Counted from the stretch's first letter, positions 28,044-37,737 are shown. The stretch is DNA of 64,000 bases from Porphyridium purpureum (GCA_008690995.1 VRMN01000001.1:3038001-3102000), one strand, 5' to 3'. A program made the numbers and translations. Notes: generated by a model from the letters alone, not told the origin.

Positions 28044-28116
28044 GTCCACCTTCCTCACTTCACTGCGATCAAACCCTTCGCACTCCCCCCCCCCACAAGC
28101 AGCAACTCTTCTTCTT

Positions 28117-28368
28117 CGTGGAATTTTAGGGTTCCGCCCCGAGAGACGCCGTAGGGTTTTGAGTACAAAACCCTAGAAAGTTCTATGATGAAAGATTGTT
28201 CGAGAAGCGTGATGATCTCGGACCTGCGAAATGTTTGTCATTGTCGTTTTGTGTGGCCTTGTGCAAAGGTCAAAGGCCGGCCGAAGCTTCTGGATTCGTT
28301 CTTGACGCGCCCTCCCGGCCATTTTCCGGATACGTGGCCGGCTGTGGTTGCGAGTTGTGGAACGAATC
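28117..28368 (+). repeat. Copia 5' LTR, left part
   Basis: 252 bp identical by eye to the start of the 3' LTR at 54591. It ends in GAATC at the nested insertion point; the same GAATC reappears at 49874-49878. Confidence 0.88.
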
Positions 28369-28832
28369 TGTTACCAATGCTGTGCCTTTTTACTCTGCTT
28401 CTTTTTTTCTCTTCTCTCTCCGAGCAAGACCTGACCGGCTAGTCCGGGCAGGCGCGTCGCCTTTTTATACCCTTACTTCCGCCAGGGACAGCAAGGCGCC
28501 AAGAGAAATGACAATGCAAATCATTGGCATTTCTGCGCGTGTTACCAATGCTGTGCCTTTTACTCTGCTTCTTCTTACCTCTTCTGTCTCCGAGCAAGAC
28601 CTGACCGGCTAGTCCGGGCAGGCGCGTCGCCTTTTTATACCCTTACTTCCGCTAGGGACAGCAAGGCGCCAAGAGAAATGACAATGCAAATGATTGGCAT
28701 TTCTGCGCGCGTCTAGAAGGTTCTGGAACCTCTAGAAGCTTCTAGAAACGGTTAAACGGTCTACCGGTTTAACGGCTTACCGGTTTCGGAGTAACCGAAC
28801 CGTTCTAGGTGACTGGGGTCGAACGGATAACC
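28369..28832 (-). repeat. Ty3 LTR material: cut outer LTR plus full LTR of copy A
   Basis: 28369-28539 is the outer part of an LTR (171 bp), identical by eye to the matching part of the rightmost LTR at 49580. 28540-28832 is a complete 293-bp LTR of a slightly different variant, the 3' LTR of copy A. Its U3 carries two heat-shock-element triplets at 28715-28749. The purine tract lies just inside at 28833-28848 (plus strand CTCTCCCCCCCTCTTG). Confidence 0.85.
28715..28749. promoter_or_regulatory. Two perfect 3-unit heat-shock elements in Ty3 U3
   Basis: The sequence contains GAAGGTTCTGGAA and then GAAGCTTCTAGAA, each a GAAnnTTCnnGAA array, the consensus for heat-shock factor trimers. The same arrays occur in every LTR that keeps U3 (for example 33879-33913, 34007-34041, 49756-49790). 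The TATA box of the element (TATAAAAAGG on the minus strand, near 28462) lies downstream in the element's direction, so these sites are placed to drive its promoter. Confidence 0.6.
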
Positions 28833-28951
28833 TCTCCCCCCCTCTTGGCTCGACGTCTCGGCGAGACTTCAAACTAAGTTGCATTCTTGGCTCGAGGAAC
28901 CCGCGCTCCGGGAGAAAACCTCTGCCTAGCAAACTTCTCACAATTCCCAAG

Positions 28952-31900
28952 TCATTCAGAGTCAGACTCTTCGATAATTTTCAACAAGTCTGACTCAGAA
29001 TTGGACGCTGGCATTTCGTCGGGTACTTCTTCATCATTTTCCCCTGCCATGTAGTCTTCGCGTCCATAGTATGGCTTCAGATGTTGGATCGGAAAGACAT
29101 CATGACAAGCCACACCCTCAGGCAAAATCACTCGGTAAGCATGCGAGCTTACCTTCTCAATGACAGGCACCGGACCAAGAAACTTTGGTGCCGCCAAATC
29201 ACTCTTGTTCGGCCGCAGTTGCGGCGCCGTGATCAACACTTGATCACCAACTTGAAACTCCCGGGCATCCTTGCGTCGATCGAAGAACTTCTGCATTCTC
29301 CCTTGGGCTTCGATCAAATTGTCGCGGACTTCTTCATGGACTTTGCACAGGCGAAACCAGTGCTCCGCCATGTCCTTCGTCTGTCCGTCGCGCGCAGGCC
29401 TCCACCCTTCGCTCGGTGGAAACCAAGGATCCCTTCCATACACCACTTTGAACGGCGCGAATCCAGTGGCACTGCTTGGTGCGGAGTTGTACGCAAACTC
29501 GTACAACGGCAAGTCTCGCACCCAGCCACTATTCGTCGCCATCAACTTGAGCATTTCCCGAATCACGCGGTTCACTCGCTCAGTTTGGCCATCTGTCTGC
29601 GGGTGGTTGGCGGTAGACATAGCCAACTTCATGCCCACCCGCTTGCTCAACTGCTGCCAAAACGTGGACGTAAACAGCGGATCTCGGTCCGACACAATCG
29701 ACTTGGGGTATCCGAAACGGCTCACGACGTGCTTCACGAACAAGTCAGCACAACGCTTTGCTGTCAAGTCCTTGCGCGTCGGGATGAACAGCGCAATCTT
29801 CGAATAGCGATCCACCACAGTCATAATTGCATCACAGCTGCCTTCGCTCCGAGGCAGCTCCGTCACAAAGTCCATCGAAATGTCGACCCAAGGTCCTTCT
29901 GGGATCGACAAGGGCTTCAGCTTTCCAAACGACCGATTCTCTGACTTTGTCACTTGGCATGCGTGACAAGTCTTCACAAAACGGCTCACGTCTCGCTTCA
30001 TCTTTGGCCAGGAGAAGCGAGTGATCAAAGATGCATACGTCGTGTCGGCTCCACGGTGTCCTGCTGTCGGGATATCGTGGTGGAGCTGCATGACACGCTC
30101 TCTGAACTTCCTCGGCACGCAAACGCGATTCCTCAAGTACAAGAGCCCAGCTTCGGTTCGAAAACCCTGGTGGGTCGGTAAGTCACCCATCAAAGTACCA
30201 AAGTCTGGGTCACTCGAGTACGAACCCACGAATGCCTGGAAACCCGCACCAAATTCATCACACCGAACTTGGTACTCTAGCGCATGTAACTCTGGCTTCC
30301 TCGACAAAGCATCGGCTACCACGTTCGACTTTCCCTTCACATAGTCGATCGTGATGTCAAACTCGGCTAAAAAGTCCAGCCACCGTGCTTGCCGGCCATT
30401 CAGCTCCTTCTGCGTCATCAAATGTTTCAACGCCTCATGATCTGTATGAAGCACAAACTGTGCTCCGTACAGATAAGGTCGAAACTCTCGCAGACAGTGA
30501 ATGACGGCCATGAGCTCACCTTCATAGCTGCTGTACCTGGTCTCTCGGTCCAGCAGCTTCCTTGACGTAAACGCGACCGGTCTGCCTTCCTGTGCCAGCC
30601 ACCCCCCCACCGCGACTTCGGAGCGGTCTGTGTACACCTCGAATGGCTTTTCAGGGTCTGGCAAAGCCAACACCGGCGCTTCCGTCAACATCCCCACAAT
30701 CTTCTTGAAGGCCGACTTGCCTTCATCTCCCAGTTCGATCAGCTGCTTCTTCGACTTTGCGTTCTGCAACAGCGAAGTCAGCGGCGCCACGACGGTAGAG
30801 TATCCTTTGACAAACCTGCGAAACCAGTTTGTCATTCCCAAAAAGGATCTCAACTCCGTCACCGTCTTTGGCACTGGCCAATCTTTCAAAGCTTCCACCT
30901 TCCGTGGATCCATCTTCACACAACCGTTACCGACAATGTTTCCCAGGTATTCGACTTCAGAAACGAAGAAGCTGCATTTCTTGCGCTTCAAACGATACCC
31001 TGCCTTTTGCAAGCGCGACAACACTTCCTTGAGGGCCTCGCTGTGCGACTGCCTATCCTTGGTGAAGACCAAAATATCGTCCAAGTAGACAATGACGGTC
31101 TTGTCCAGCAGATCTGCAAACAGCTCGTTCATGGCCCTCTGAAAAGTTGCCGGCGCGTTGCAAAGACCAAACGGCATCACACGGAACTCGAACTGTCCGT
31201 ACCTGGTCTGGAACGCGGTCTTCGGCACATCCTCTCCCCGAACACGCAACTGGTGGTATCCCGATGCCAAATCCAACTTTGAAAAACAGTGAGCTGCGCC
31301 CAGTCGATCCAGCAACTCATCCATGTTCGGCAACGGATACCGGTCCTTCACAGTTGCGTCGTTCAACGCCCGATAATCGACGCACATCCTCATGCTGCCG
31401 TCTTTCTTCTTCACGAACAGCACGGGTGCTCCAAACGGGCTCTGACTCGGCTGGACGAATCCTTTGTCCAGCAAGTCGTCCAAAGTCTCTCGGAGGACTT
31501 TCAACTCCGCAGGGCTCAGTCGGTAGACCCTGCCCACTCTCACAGGCTTCTCATCTTTCAGCCTAATCACATGCTCCACTGTTCGGCTCTCAGGCAGCCC
31601 TCGTGGCTCCTCGAACAGACTTTCGAAATCTTTGAGCATCTTCTTCACAGAGTCATCTCCTTTGCGCTCCACTGAACAGGGCTCCTCCCTTCCTTTCAGC
31701 ACGCCGAGGTAGCACTCTTCTACCTCCTGACTCTTCAACAGCCGACGGAGCTCTTTCCGCGGCACCAGCATCTGCGTCATGCTCCAGGCCTTCTTCTCTC
31801 CGTAGGCCAACATGCCAGACTGCCAATCAATCACTGGGTTCTCCCGCTTCAGCCACTCCATGCCCAGAATTGCGTCTTGTCCCGCAATCCGGCAAATGGC

Positions 31901-32443
31901 AAAGTTAGCGGCCCCTGAGTACCCATCGCTCAGTTCAAACTTGACATTGGAGACCTCTCCGGCTGTTTCCAATACAGACCCATCCGCTAGGGTCACATGA
32001 TCTCTCTTCCACGACGCCTTCTGCTTCAGGCCGTCGGATTTCAGCACAAAGTCCACGCTCATAAAGTTGTCCGTCGCGCCACTGTCAATCAAAAACGTGG
32101 CCTCTCCGTCGGACTTGTGCACTTTTCCTCGAACTCGAAGAAGCATGGCAGCTCCCATCCCTCCCAGTTCCTTGATCACGGGCTGATTGGCGCTCGAGTT
32201 TCGCCCACAAGGTGTCGGACAGCCAGGCCTTGGCTTACCAAGGCCACCACAGCGGTCTTCATTGCCGCCCCTAGAGGTCTCGTAACGCCTGCGAGCCTCC
32301 TTTCCCTCTGACTGTCCGAGGAACCTCTCTACTCGAGCTCCTCGTTTTTTGACTCCAGCGAGTCTCCCTCCAGCTGCTGGATAGTCTTCCTTGCCTCGGG
32401 ACACTTCCTGGCGATGTGTCCCGGCTTTCCACAATTCCAGCAT
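28952..32443 (-). CDS. Ty3/gypsy Pol, copy A
   Basis: A 1163-codon open frame encodes, in order, a retropepsin-like protease (FLIDSGATDNFMS), reverse transcriptase (YLDDILVF), RNase H (YTDRSEVAVGGWLAQ, LHTDHEALKHL), and integrase. The integrase has an HHCC zinc finger ending CHACQ and a DDE core with MDFVTELP, SDRDPLFTS and NHPQTDGQTERVNR. The integrase C-terminus has the usual beta-barrel region (FQVGDQVLI, GPVPVIEKVSSHAYR) and no chromodomain. The frame is open from one end to the other, so it looks whole. It overlaps gag by about 115 nt in the -1 frame. Confidence 0.9.
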   Translation of the reverse strand: MLELWKAGTHRQEVSRGKEDYPAAGGRLAGVKKRGARVERFLGQSEGKEARRRYETSRGGNEDRCGGLGKPRPGCPTPCGRNSSANQPVIKELGGMGAAMLLRVRGKVHKSDGEATFLIDSGATDNFMSVDFVLKSDGLKQKASWKRDHVTLADGSVLETAGEVSNVKFELSDGYSGAANFAICRIAGQDAILGMEWLKRENPVIDWQSGMLAYGEKKAWSMTQMLVPRKELRRLLKSQEVEECYLGVLKGREEPCSVERKGDDSVKKMLKDFESLFEEPRGLPESRTVEHVIRLKDEKPVRVGRVYRLSPAELKVLRETLDDLLDKGFVQPSQSPFGAPVLFVKKKDGSMRMCVDYRALNDATVKDRYPLPNMDELLDRLGAAHCFSKLDLASGYHQLRVRGEDVPKTAFQTRYGQFEFRVMPFGLCNAPATFQRAMNELFADLLDKTVIVYLDDILVFTKDRQSHSEALKEVLSRLQKAGYRLKRKKCSFFVSEVEYLGNIVGNGCVKMDPRKVEALKDWPVPKTVTELRSFLGMTNWFRRFVKGYSTVVAPLTSLLQNAKSKKQLIELGDEGKSAFKKIVGMLTEAPVLALPDPEKPFEVYTDRSEVAVGGWLAQEGRPVAFTSRKLLDRETRYSSYEGELMAVIHCLREFRPYLYGAQFVLHTDHEALKHLMTQKELNGRQARWLDFLAEFDITIDYVKGKSNVVADALSRKPELHALEYQVRCDEFGAGFQAFVGSYSSDPDFGTLMGDLPTHQGFRTEAGLLYLRNRVCVPRKFRERVMQLHHDIPTAGHRGADTTYASLITRFSWPKMKRDVSRFVKTCHACQVTKSENRSFGKLKPLSIPEGPWVDISMDFVTELPRSEGSCDAIMTVVDRYSKIALFIPTRKDLTAKRCADLFVKHVVSRFGYPKSIVSDRDPLFTSTFWQQLSKRVGMKLAMSTANHPQTDGQTERVNRVIREMLKLMATNSGWVRDLPLYEFAYNSAPSSATGFAPFKVVYGRDPWFPPSEGWRPARDGQTKDMAEHWFRLCKVHEEVRDNLIEAQGRMQKFFDRRKDAREFQVGDQVLITAPQLRPNKSDLAAPKFLGPVPVIEKVSSHAYRVILPEGVACHDVFPIQHLKPYYGREDYMAGENDEEVPDEMPASNSESDLLKIIEESDSE

Positions 32444-33135
32444 TTGAGCTCGCTTCGAACACGCCTCTGACCCTGCACATGTCCCAGCTCCATCGGGACA
32501 GGTCCTTCCTGCGCTGCGCGACCGAAAAATGGCGTCCTCACACTTGAATCACGCACGCCGCGAGTCGCATGAATGGCGTCATCCACGACCACCGCCACCT
32601 GCGCAGCCTCCGCAAACGTACTCACTCCTCGCTTGTAAACTTCCAAGCGGACCTCGGGCTTCAGACCCCTCACAAAGCGGTCCATCATTTCTGCGTCCGA
32701 CAAGTCCGGAATCACAAGTGCCGCGTCCTGAAAAGCCGCCACATACGCATGGGCCGGGCCTTTCTGCGAAAGACGCGTCAACTTGTCCCTTGCACGCCTG
32801 ATCGAATCCTGCGGCGTGAACCGAGCACTCACGAGGGCAGCAAAATCATTCCACGTCGTGGGGATCTCCTGCGGGTAGCGTTCGCAGTTTAGAACCCACC
32901 AATGAAGCGCCTCTCCCTCGAAATAGTCAGAAGCCAAGTCCACAGCACGCCTCTCCGCAAGCAGACGTTTCTCCAAATCGTCCGGGTGGATGCTCTCCAA
33001 CAACCGGCCCAAGATCTTCTTTCTCGCCTGGAACAACCACGTCTTCACAACCAGAAGGTCCCTCTTCCCGTCGAACCTCATCAGACGGGCCTCCTTCGGG
33101 CCACGTGGTCCCAGCGTCTCCGAATCAATCTCCAT
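32329..33135 (-). CDS. Ty3/gypsy Gag, copy A
   Basis: The 268-residue protein has a capsid-like helical region (RFDGKRDLLVVKTWLFQARK, ALHWWVLNCERYPQ) and one CCHC zinc knuckle, CWNCGKPGHIARKC, near the C-terminus. The start is the ATG at 33135. Just before the stop codon is A AAA AAC (32344-32350 on the minus strand), a classic -1 slippery heptamer in the correct frame. It lies inside the overlap with pol, so Pol is probably made as a Gag-Pol fusion by -1 frameshifting, as is known for many LTR elements. Confidence 0.85.
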   Translation of the reverse strand: MEIDSETLGPRGPKEARLMRFDGKRDLLVVKTWLFQARKKILGRLLESIHPDDLEKRLLAERRAVDLASDYFEGEALHWWVLNCERYPQEIPTTWNDFAALVSARFTPQDSIRRARDKLTRLSQKGPAHAYVAAFQDAALVIPDLSDAEMMDRFVRGLKPEVRLEVYKRGVSTFAEAAQVAVVVDDAIHATRGVRDSSVRTPFFGRAAQEGPVPMELGHVQGQRRVRSELKCWNCGKPGHIARKCPEARKTIQQLEGDSLESKNEELE

Positions 33136-33703
33136 GCTCTCTGGACACAAGCACGCTCAACGATCACGACAACACGAACAGCAAGCCTCCGATGCTCACT
33201 TTCTCCAACAGCTGCGCGCACCACAAACGGGGCTCGGTCGCCCTCACGACCACAAATCGACACACGAAGCGGTCCTCTCACTCACACACACGCACAGCAA
33301 CCCTCTCACGCACACACAACAAAGCACACAGCAATCCTCCTCTGTTGCGCTGGATGGGGAGCGGCCCGGGCCTTTGCACTGGGGCGGGGATTATAGATGC
33401 GATCTTGTATGGAGGTGTTCGGCGCCTACCTTCGCAAAGGTGGTCGTGCGACACTAGGATGAATCCTAGTGAAGGCTGACCGTTACGGCTCTTGCCTACT
33501 AATACGTGCTAAGGCAGAGAGCGAGTCCGCCGTCAAGGCCTAGGCCTATCGTACAGCCAAGACTGAGACCCGCTTCCACCCGTCGCACCCTCCGGATCGA
33601 CTTACTCGAACCCCCTTACCCGCAGACTCTCCCACCCAGGCAACCCCAGAGAAACTCTAAGAGAACCTTAGAGCAACCCCAGGTAACCAGCGATGATACC
33701 AAA
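33136..33703 (-). other. Ty3 5' leader with hairpin
   Basis: This is the untranslated region between primer site and gag. It has a 20-bp inverted repeat (CACTAGGAT and ATCCTAGTG arms around two bases) at about 33452-33471, which is kept in the other copies with a change only in the loop. It also has a CA-rich stretch near 33280-33330. Confidence 0.5.
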
Positions 33704-34124
33704 TGTTACCAATGCTGTGCCTTTTACTCTGCTTCTTCTTACCTCTTCTGTCTCCGAGCAAGACCTGACCGGCTAGTCCGGGCAGGCGCGTCGCCTTTTT
33801 ATACCCTTCCTTCCGCTAGGGACAGCAAGGCGCCAAGAGAAATGACAATGCAAACCATTGGCATTTCTGCGCGCGTCTAGAAGTTTCTGGAACCTCTAGA
33901 AGCTTCTAGAAACGGTTAAACGGTCTGACGGTTTAACGGCTTACCGGTTTCGGATTAACCGAACCGTTCTAGGTGACTGGGGTCGAACGGATAACAGCGC
34001 GCGTCTAGAAGGTTCTGGAACCTCTAGAAGCTTCTAGAAACGGTTAAACGGCTTACCGGTTTAACGGCTTACCGGTTTCGGATTAACCGAACCGTTCTAG
34101 GTGACTGGGGTCGAACGGATAACA
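33704..34124 (-). repeat. Ty3 LTR junction A/B
   Basis: A complete 293-bp LTR (33704-33996) is followed by GCGCG and 123 bp more of an LTR (33997-34124). The extra part duplicates U3, so this junction carries four heat-shock-element triplets. Confidence 0.85.
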
Positions 34125-34245
34125 TCTCCCCCCCCCTCTTGGCTCGACGTCTCGGCGAGACTTCAAACTAAGTTGCATTCTTGGCTCGAGGAACCCGCGC
34201 TCCGGGAGAAAACCTCTGCCTAGCAAACTTTTGACAATTCCCAAG

Positions 34246-37200
34246 TCATTCAGAGTCAGACTCTTCGATAATTTTCAACAAGTCTGGCTCAGAATTGGAC
34301 GCTGGCAGATCGTCGGGTACTTCTTCATCATTTTCCCCTGCCATGTAGTCTTCGCGTCCATAGTATGGCTTCAGATGTTGGATCGGAAAAACATCATGAC
34401 AAGCCACAACCTCGGGCAAAATCACTCGGTAAGCATGCGAGCTTACCTTCTCAATGACAGGCACCGGACCAAGAAACTTTGGTGCCGCCAAATCACTCTT
34501 GTTCGGCCGCAGTTGCGGCGCCGTGATCAACACTTGATCACCAACTTGAAACTCCCGGGCATCCTTGCGTCGATCGAAGAACTTCTGCATTCTCCCTTGG
34601 GCTTCGATCAAATTGTCGCGGACTTCTTCATGGACTTTGCACAGGCGAAACCAGTGCTCCGCCATGTCCTTCGTCTGTCCGTCGCGCGCAGGCCTCCACC
34701 CTTCGCTCGGTGGAAACCAAGGATCCCTTCCATACACCACTTTGAACGGCGCGAATCCAGTGGCACTGCTTGGTGCAGAGTTGTACGCAAACTCGTACAA
34801 CGGCAAGTCTCGCACCCAGCCACTATTCGTCGCCATCAACTTGAGCATTTCCCGAATCACGCGGTTCACTCGCTCAGTTTGGCCATCTGTCTGCGGGTGG
34901 TTGGCGGTAGACATAGCCAACTTCATGCCCACCCGCTTGCTCAACTGCTGCCAAAACGTGGACGTAAACAGCGGATCTCGGTCCGATACAATTGACTTGG
35001 GGTATCCGAAACGGCTCACGACGTGCTTCACGAACAAGTCAGCACAACGTTTTGCTGTCAAGTCCTTGCGCGTCGGGATAAACAGCGCCATCTTCGAATA
35101 GCGATCCACCACAGTCATGATTGCATCACAGCTGCCTTCGCTCCGAGGCAGCTCCGTCACAAAGTCCATCGAAATGTCGACCCAAGGTCCTTCTGGGATC
35201 GACAAGGGCTTCAGCTTTCCAAACGACCGATTCTCTGACTTTGTCACTTGGCATGCGTGACAAGTCTTCACAAAACGGCTCACGTCTCGCTTCATCTTTG
35301 GCCAGTAGAAGCGAGTGATCAAAGATGCATACGTCGTGTCCGCTCCACGGTGCCCTGCTGTCGGGATATCGTGGTGGAGTTGCATGACACGCTCTCTGAA
35401 CTTCCTTGGCACGCAAACGCGATTCCTCAAGTACAAGAGCCCAGCTTCGGTTCGAAAACCCTGGTGGGTCGGTAAATCTCCCATCAAAGTACCAAAGTCT
35501 GGGTCACTCGAGTACGAACCCACGAATGCCTGGAAACCCGCACCAAATTCATCACACCGAACTTGGTACTCTAGCGCGTGCAACTCCGGCTTCCTCGACA
35601 AAGCATCGGCTACCACGTTCGACTTTCCCTTCACATAGTCGATTGTGATATCAAACTCGGCTAAAAAGTCCAGCCACCGTGCTTGCCGGCCATTCAGCTC
35701 CTTCTGCGTCATCAAATGTTTCAACGCCTCATGATCTGTATGAAGCACAAACTTTGCCCCGTACAGATAAGGTCGAAACTCTCGCAGACAGTGAATGACG
35801 GCCATGAGCTCACCTTCATAGCTGCTGTACCTGGTCTCTCGGTCCAGCAGCTTCCTCGACGTAAACGCGACCGGTCTGCCTTCCTGTGCCAGCCATCCCC
35901 CCACCGCGACTTCAGAGCGGTCCGTGTACACCTCAAATGGCTTTTCAGGGTCTGGCAAGGCCAACACCGGCGCTTCCGTCAACATCCCCACAATCTTCTT
36001 GAAGGCCGACTTGCCTTCATCTCCCAGTTCGATCAGCTGCTTCTTCGACTTTGCGTTCTGCAACAGCGAAGTCAGCGGCGCCACGACGGTAGAGTATCCT
36101 TTGACAAACCTGCGAAACCAGTTTGTCATTCCCAAAAAGGATCTCAACTCCGTCACCGTCTTTGGCACTGGCCAATCTCTCAAAGCTTCCACCTTCCGTG
36201 GATCCATCTTCACGCAACCGTTGCCGACAATGTTCCCCAGGTATTCGACTTCAGAAACGAAGAAGCTGCACTTCTTGCGCTTCAACCGATACCCTGCCTT
36301 TTGCAAGCGCGACAACACTTCCTTCAGGACCTCGCCGTGCGACTGCCTATCCTTGGTAAAGACCAAAATATCGTCCAAGTAGACAATGACGGTCTTGTCC
36401 AGCAGATCTGCAAACAGCTCGTTCATGGCCCTCTGAAAAGTTGCCGGCGCGTTGCAAAGACCAAACGGCATCACACGGAACTCGAACTGTCCGTACCTGG
36501 TCTGGAACGCGGTCTTCGGCACGTCCTCTCTCCGAACACGCAACTGGTGGTATCCCGATGCCAAATCCAACTTTGAGAAACAGTGAGCTGCGCCCAGTCG
36601 ATCCAGCAACTCATCCATGTTCGGCAACGGATACCGGTCCTTCACAGTTGCGTCGTTCAACGCCCGATAATCAACGCACATCCTCATGCTGCCGTCTTTC
36701 TTCTTCACGAACAGCACGGGTGCTCCAAAGGGGCTCTGACTCGGCTGGACGAATCCCTTGTCCAGCAAGTCATCCAAAGTCTCTCGGAGGACTTTCAACT
36801 CCGCAGGGCTCAGTCGGTAGACCCTGCCCACTCTCACAGGCTTCTCATCTTTCAGCCTAATCACATGCTCCACTGTTCGGCTCTCAGGCAGCCCACGTGG
36901 CTCCTCGAACAGATTTTCGAAATCCTTGAGCATCTTTCTCACAGAGTCAGCTTCTTTGCGCTCCACTGAACAGGGCTTCTCCCTTCCTTTCAGCACGCCG
37001 AGGTAGCACTCTTCTACCTCCTGACTCTTCAACAGCCGACGGAGCTCTTTCCGTGGCACCAGCATCTGCGTCATGCTCCAGGCCTTTTTCTCTCCGTAGG
37101 CCAACATGCCAGACTGCCAATCAATCACTGGGTTCTCCCGCTTCAGCCACTCCATGCCCAAGATTGCGTCTTGTCCCGCAATCCGGCAAATGGCAAAGTT

Positions 37201-37737
37201 AGCGGCCCCTGAGTACCCATCGCTCAGTTCAAACTTGACATTGGAGACTTCTCCGGCTGTTTCCAATACAGACCCATCCGCTAGGGTCACATGATCTCTC
37301 TTCCACGACGCCTTCTGCTTCAGGCCGTCGGATTTCAGCACAAAGTCCACGCTCATAAAGTTGTCCGTCGCGCCACTGTCAATCAAAAACGTGGCCTCTC
37401 CGTCGGACTTGTGCACTTTTCCTCGAACTCGAAGAAGCATGGCAGCTCCCATCCCTCCAAGTTCCTTGATCACGGGCTGATTTGCGCTCGAGTTTCGCCC
37501 ACAAGGTGTCGGACAGCCAGACCTTGGCTTACCAAGGCCACCACAGCGGTCTTCATTGCCGCCCCTAGAGGTCTCGTAACGTCTGCGAGCCTCCTTTCCC
37601 TCTGACTGTCCGAGGAACCTCTCTACTCGAGCTCCTCGTTTTTTGACTCCAGCGAGTCTCCCTCCAGCTGCTGGATAGTCTTCCTTGCCTCGGGACACTT
37701 CCTCGCGATGTGTCCCGGCCTTCCACAATTCCAGCAT
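34246..37737 (-). CDS. Ty3/gypsy Pol, copy B
   Basis: This is a 1163-codon frame of the same length and domain order as copy A: protease, reverse transcriptase, RNase H, integrase. The catalytic motifs DSGAT, YLDDIL and the integrase DDE residues are present. It looks whole. Confidence 0.88.
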   Translation of the reverse strand: MLELWKAGTHREEVSRGKEDYPAAGGRLAGVKKRGARVERFLGQSEGKEARRRYETSRGGNEDRCGGLGKPRSGCPTPCGRNSSANQPVIKELGGMGAAMLLRVRGKVHKSDGEATFLIDSGATDNFMSVDFVLKSDGLKQKASWKRDHVTLADGSVLETAGEVSNVKFELSDGYSGAANFAICRIAGQDAILGMEWLKRENPVIDWQSGMLAYGEKKAWSMTQMLVPRKELRRLLKSQEVEECYLGVLKGREKPCSVERKEADSVRKMLKDFENLFEEPRGLPESRTVEHVIRLKDEKPVRVGRVYRLSPAELKVLRETLDDLLDKGFVQPSQSPFGAPVLFVKKKDGSMRMCVDYRALNDATVKDRYPLPNMDELLDRLGAAHCFSKLDLASGYHQLRVRREDVPKTAFQTRYGQFEFRVMPFGLCNAPATFQRAMNELFADLLDKTVIVYLDDILVFTKDRQSHGEVLKEVLSRLQKAGYRLKRKKCSFFVSEVEYLGNIVGNGCVKMDPRKVEALRDWPVPKTVTELRSFLGMTNWFRRFVKGYSTVVAPLTSLLQNAKSKKQLIELGDEGKSAFKKIVGMLTEAPVLALPDPEKPFEVYTDRSEVAVGGWLAQEGRPVAFTSRKLLDRETRYSSYEGELMAVIHCLREFRPYLYGAKFVLHTDHEALKHLMTQKELNGRQARWLDFLAEFDITIDYVKGKSNVVADALSRKPELHALEYQVRCDEFGAGFQAFVGSYSSDPDFGTLMGDLPTHQGFRTEAGLLYLRNRVCVPRKFRERVMQLHHDIPTAGHRGADTTYASLITRFYWPKMKRDVSRFVKTCHACQVTKSENRSFGKLKPLSIPEGPWVDISMDFVTELPRSEGSCDAIMTVVDRYSKMALFIPTRKDLTAKRCADLFVKHVVSRFGYPKSIVSDRDPLFTSTFWQQLSKRVGMKLAMSTANHPQTDGQTERVNRVIREMLKLMATNSGWVRDLPLYEFAYNSAPSSATGFAPFKVVYGRDPWFPPSEGWRPARDGQTKDMAEHWFRLCKVHEEVRDNLIEAQGRMQKFFDRRKDAREFQVGDQVLITAPQLRPNKSDLAAPKFLGPVPVIEKVSSHAYRVILPEVVACHDVFPIQHLKPYYGREDYMAGENDEEVPDDLPASNSEPDLLKIIEESDSE

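Larger units (their letters stand above)
28540..33996 (-). mobile_element. Ty3/gypsy copy A, looks whole
   Basis: 5457 bp: LTRs at 28540-28832 and 33704-33996, primer site (TGGTATCATCGCTGG) at 33687-33701, a leader of about 550 bp, gag, then pol. It is flanked by GCGCG at 28535-28539 and 33997-34001, so it appears inserted into the LTR of another copy. Its two LTRs differ at about eight positions, more than expected for the youngest insertion. Confidence 0.8.

Noticed and set aside
28081-28100. C-rich run near the rhodanese start as a possible polypurine tract or telomeric remnant
   Set aside because: It lies outside the copia LTR and upstream of the rhodanese gene, with no repeat structure; ordinary low-complexity promoter DNA.
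28800-28832. GGGGTCGAACGG in the Ty3 LTR as a tRNA-like B box
   Set aside because: It departs from the consensus GGTTCGANNCC and no cloverleaf can be drawn; it is LTR U3 sequence.
33153-33702. Plus-strand frames of about 120-160 codons in the Ty3 leader, repeated in each copy
   Set aside because: Low-complexity His/Thr/Ser-rich translations of CA-rich leader DNA; they lie antisense in an untranslated region.
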